Source: Candidatus Poribacteria bacterium
GTDB lineage: Bacteria > Poribacteria > WGA-4E > WGA-3G
Direction of reading: 5' to 3'
Assembly: GCA_009845505.1 (NCBI GenBank)
Contig: VXZL01000571.1
Location: forward strand, 1 to 6,939
Length of the DNA: 6,939 bases
The notes beneath the pieces were generated by a model. The model was not told the origin of the DNA. It searched no databases and saw only the letters and a list, made by a program, of their open reading frames with translations. Below, in pieces: positions 6,742-6,939 of the stretch (within the stretch, counting starts at the first letter, position 1; each line of letters starts with the position of its first letter). The position numbers were made by a program, and so were the translations under genes.

Positions 6742-6861
6742 ATTTTTAACTTTTGCCTCCGGTCGGTTGTTAGTTGTTAGTTAATGCTTGTGGCAGGGGC
6801 GCAATGTGTCAATTCCACAGACGCTTAACTGTAGACTGTTAACTGACAACTCTTAAAACAC
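6742..6861. other. Intergenic region upstream of the TPR gene, with short repeats
   Basis: No gene is seen here. It contains a 7-bp tandem GTTGTTA (6766-6772, 6773-6779, then GTTA) and a stretch around 6826-6850 built from GTTAAC, AACTGT and AACTGAC variants. On the minus strand a consensus -35 hexamer TTGACA lies at 6807-6812, but no good -10 box sits 16-19 nt downstream. It is the best candidate location for a promoter of the gene run, without firm motif support. Confidence 0.5.
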
Positions 6862-6939
6862 TTATCTCCATCGATTGTTTCTATTAAAAGTGACAACGAT
6901 TGTTTCATCGCCCCCATCTCGTTCAAAGTAGAGTCGCAT
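6862..6939 (-). CDS. Possible C-terminal tail of an upstream gene
   Basis: On the minus strand the frame entering from the right edge reads MRLYFERDGG, DETIVVTFNR, NNRWR and then TAA at 6864-6862. The alternating hydrophobic and polar pattern looks like real beta-strand coding sequence, and the stop falls just before repeat-like intergenic DNA. It is too short to identify. A second frame is also open here for 37 codons, ending inside the repeat-like DNA, and is less protein-like. The ATG at the very edge may be an internal methionine. Confidence 0.3.
   Translation of the reverse strand: MRLYFERDGGDETIVVTFNRNNRWR

Noticed and set aside
6782..6812. Promoter for the gene run based on TTGACA at 6807-6812
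   Set aside because: The -35 match is perfect, but hexamers at the proper distance (AAGCAT, AGCATT) are poor -10 boxes, so it is not listed as a promoter.

Overview
The window carries one co-directional run of genes, all on the minus strand, so transcription runs from high to low coordinates. In transcription order it holds: a possible 3' tail of an upstream gene (6862-6939); a membrane-anchored TPR protein (6025-6741); a 1230-residue zinc ribbon / class III nucleotide cyclase / AAA+ ATPase / TPR signalling protein (2287-5979); a sugar phosphate isomerase/epimerase-type TIM barrel (1360-2220); and a membrane protein of unknown function that runs off the left edge (1-1293). The last gene has no stop in the window. 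It can be read as 431 uninterrupted codons and is easy to miss because it is open at the edge.

The spacing between the last four genes is short (45, 66 and 66 bp). No convincing terminator lies between them, so one transcription unit of at least four genes is plausible. The 120-bp gap at 6742-6861 is the most likely place for a promoter, but only a -35-like hexamer can be seen there.

The functional core is the pair at 6741-2287. The cyclase keeps both metal-binding aspartates and the catalytic Asn/Arg pair, and it is fused to an ATPase with clear Walker A and B motifs and a helical-repeat C-terminus. This is the architecture of a large soluble sensor whose ATPase/TPR part is thought to control cyclase output. 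The membrane-tethered TPR protein just upstream is a natural candidate partner. The isomerase and the edge membrane protein have no obvious functional link to it beyond co-orientation.

The non-coding and insert-like DNA is also informative. There is a perfect 9-bp-stem hairpin just upstream of the ribosome binding site of the edge gene, a 20-bp tandem duplication of the isomerase 3' end including its stop codon, and an extra segment of about 35 residues in the ATPase, bounded by 26-bp direct repeats, between Walker A and Walker B. A GTTGTTA tandem and GTTAAC-rich DNA lie upstream of the TPR gene.

The organism is a bacterium of roughly balanced GC that uses ATG starts with purine-rich Shine-Dalgarno sites. 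The giant cyclase-ATPase-TPR protein, the isolated sugar isomerase and the intergenic GGTGCGGTT/AACCGCACC hairpin recall Candidatus Poribacteria (sponge-associated and marine metagenome lineages). That placement is from memory and is not proven by the sequence.
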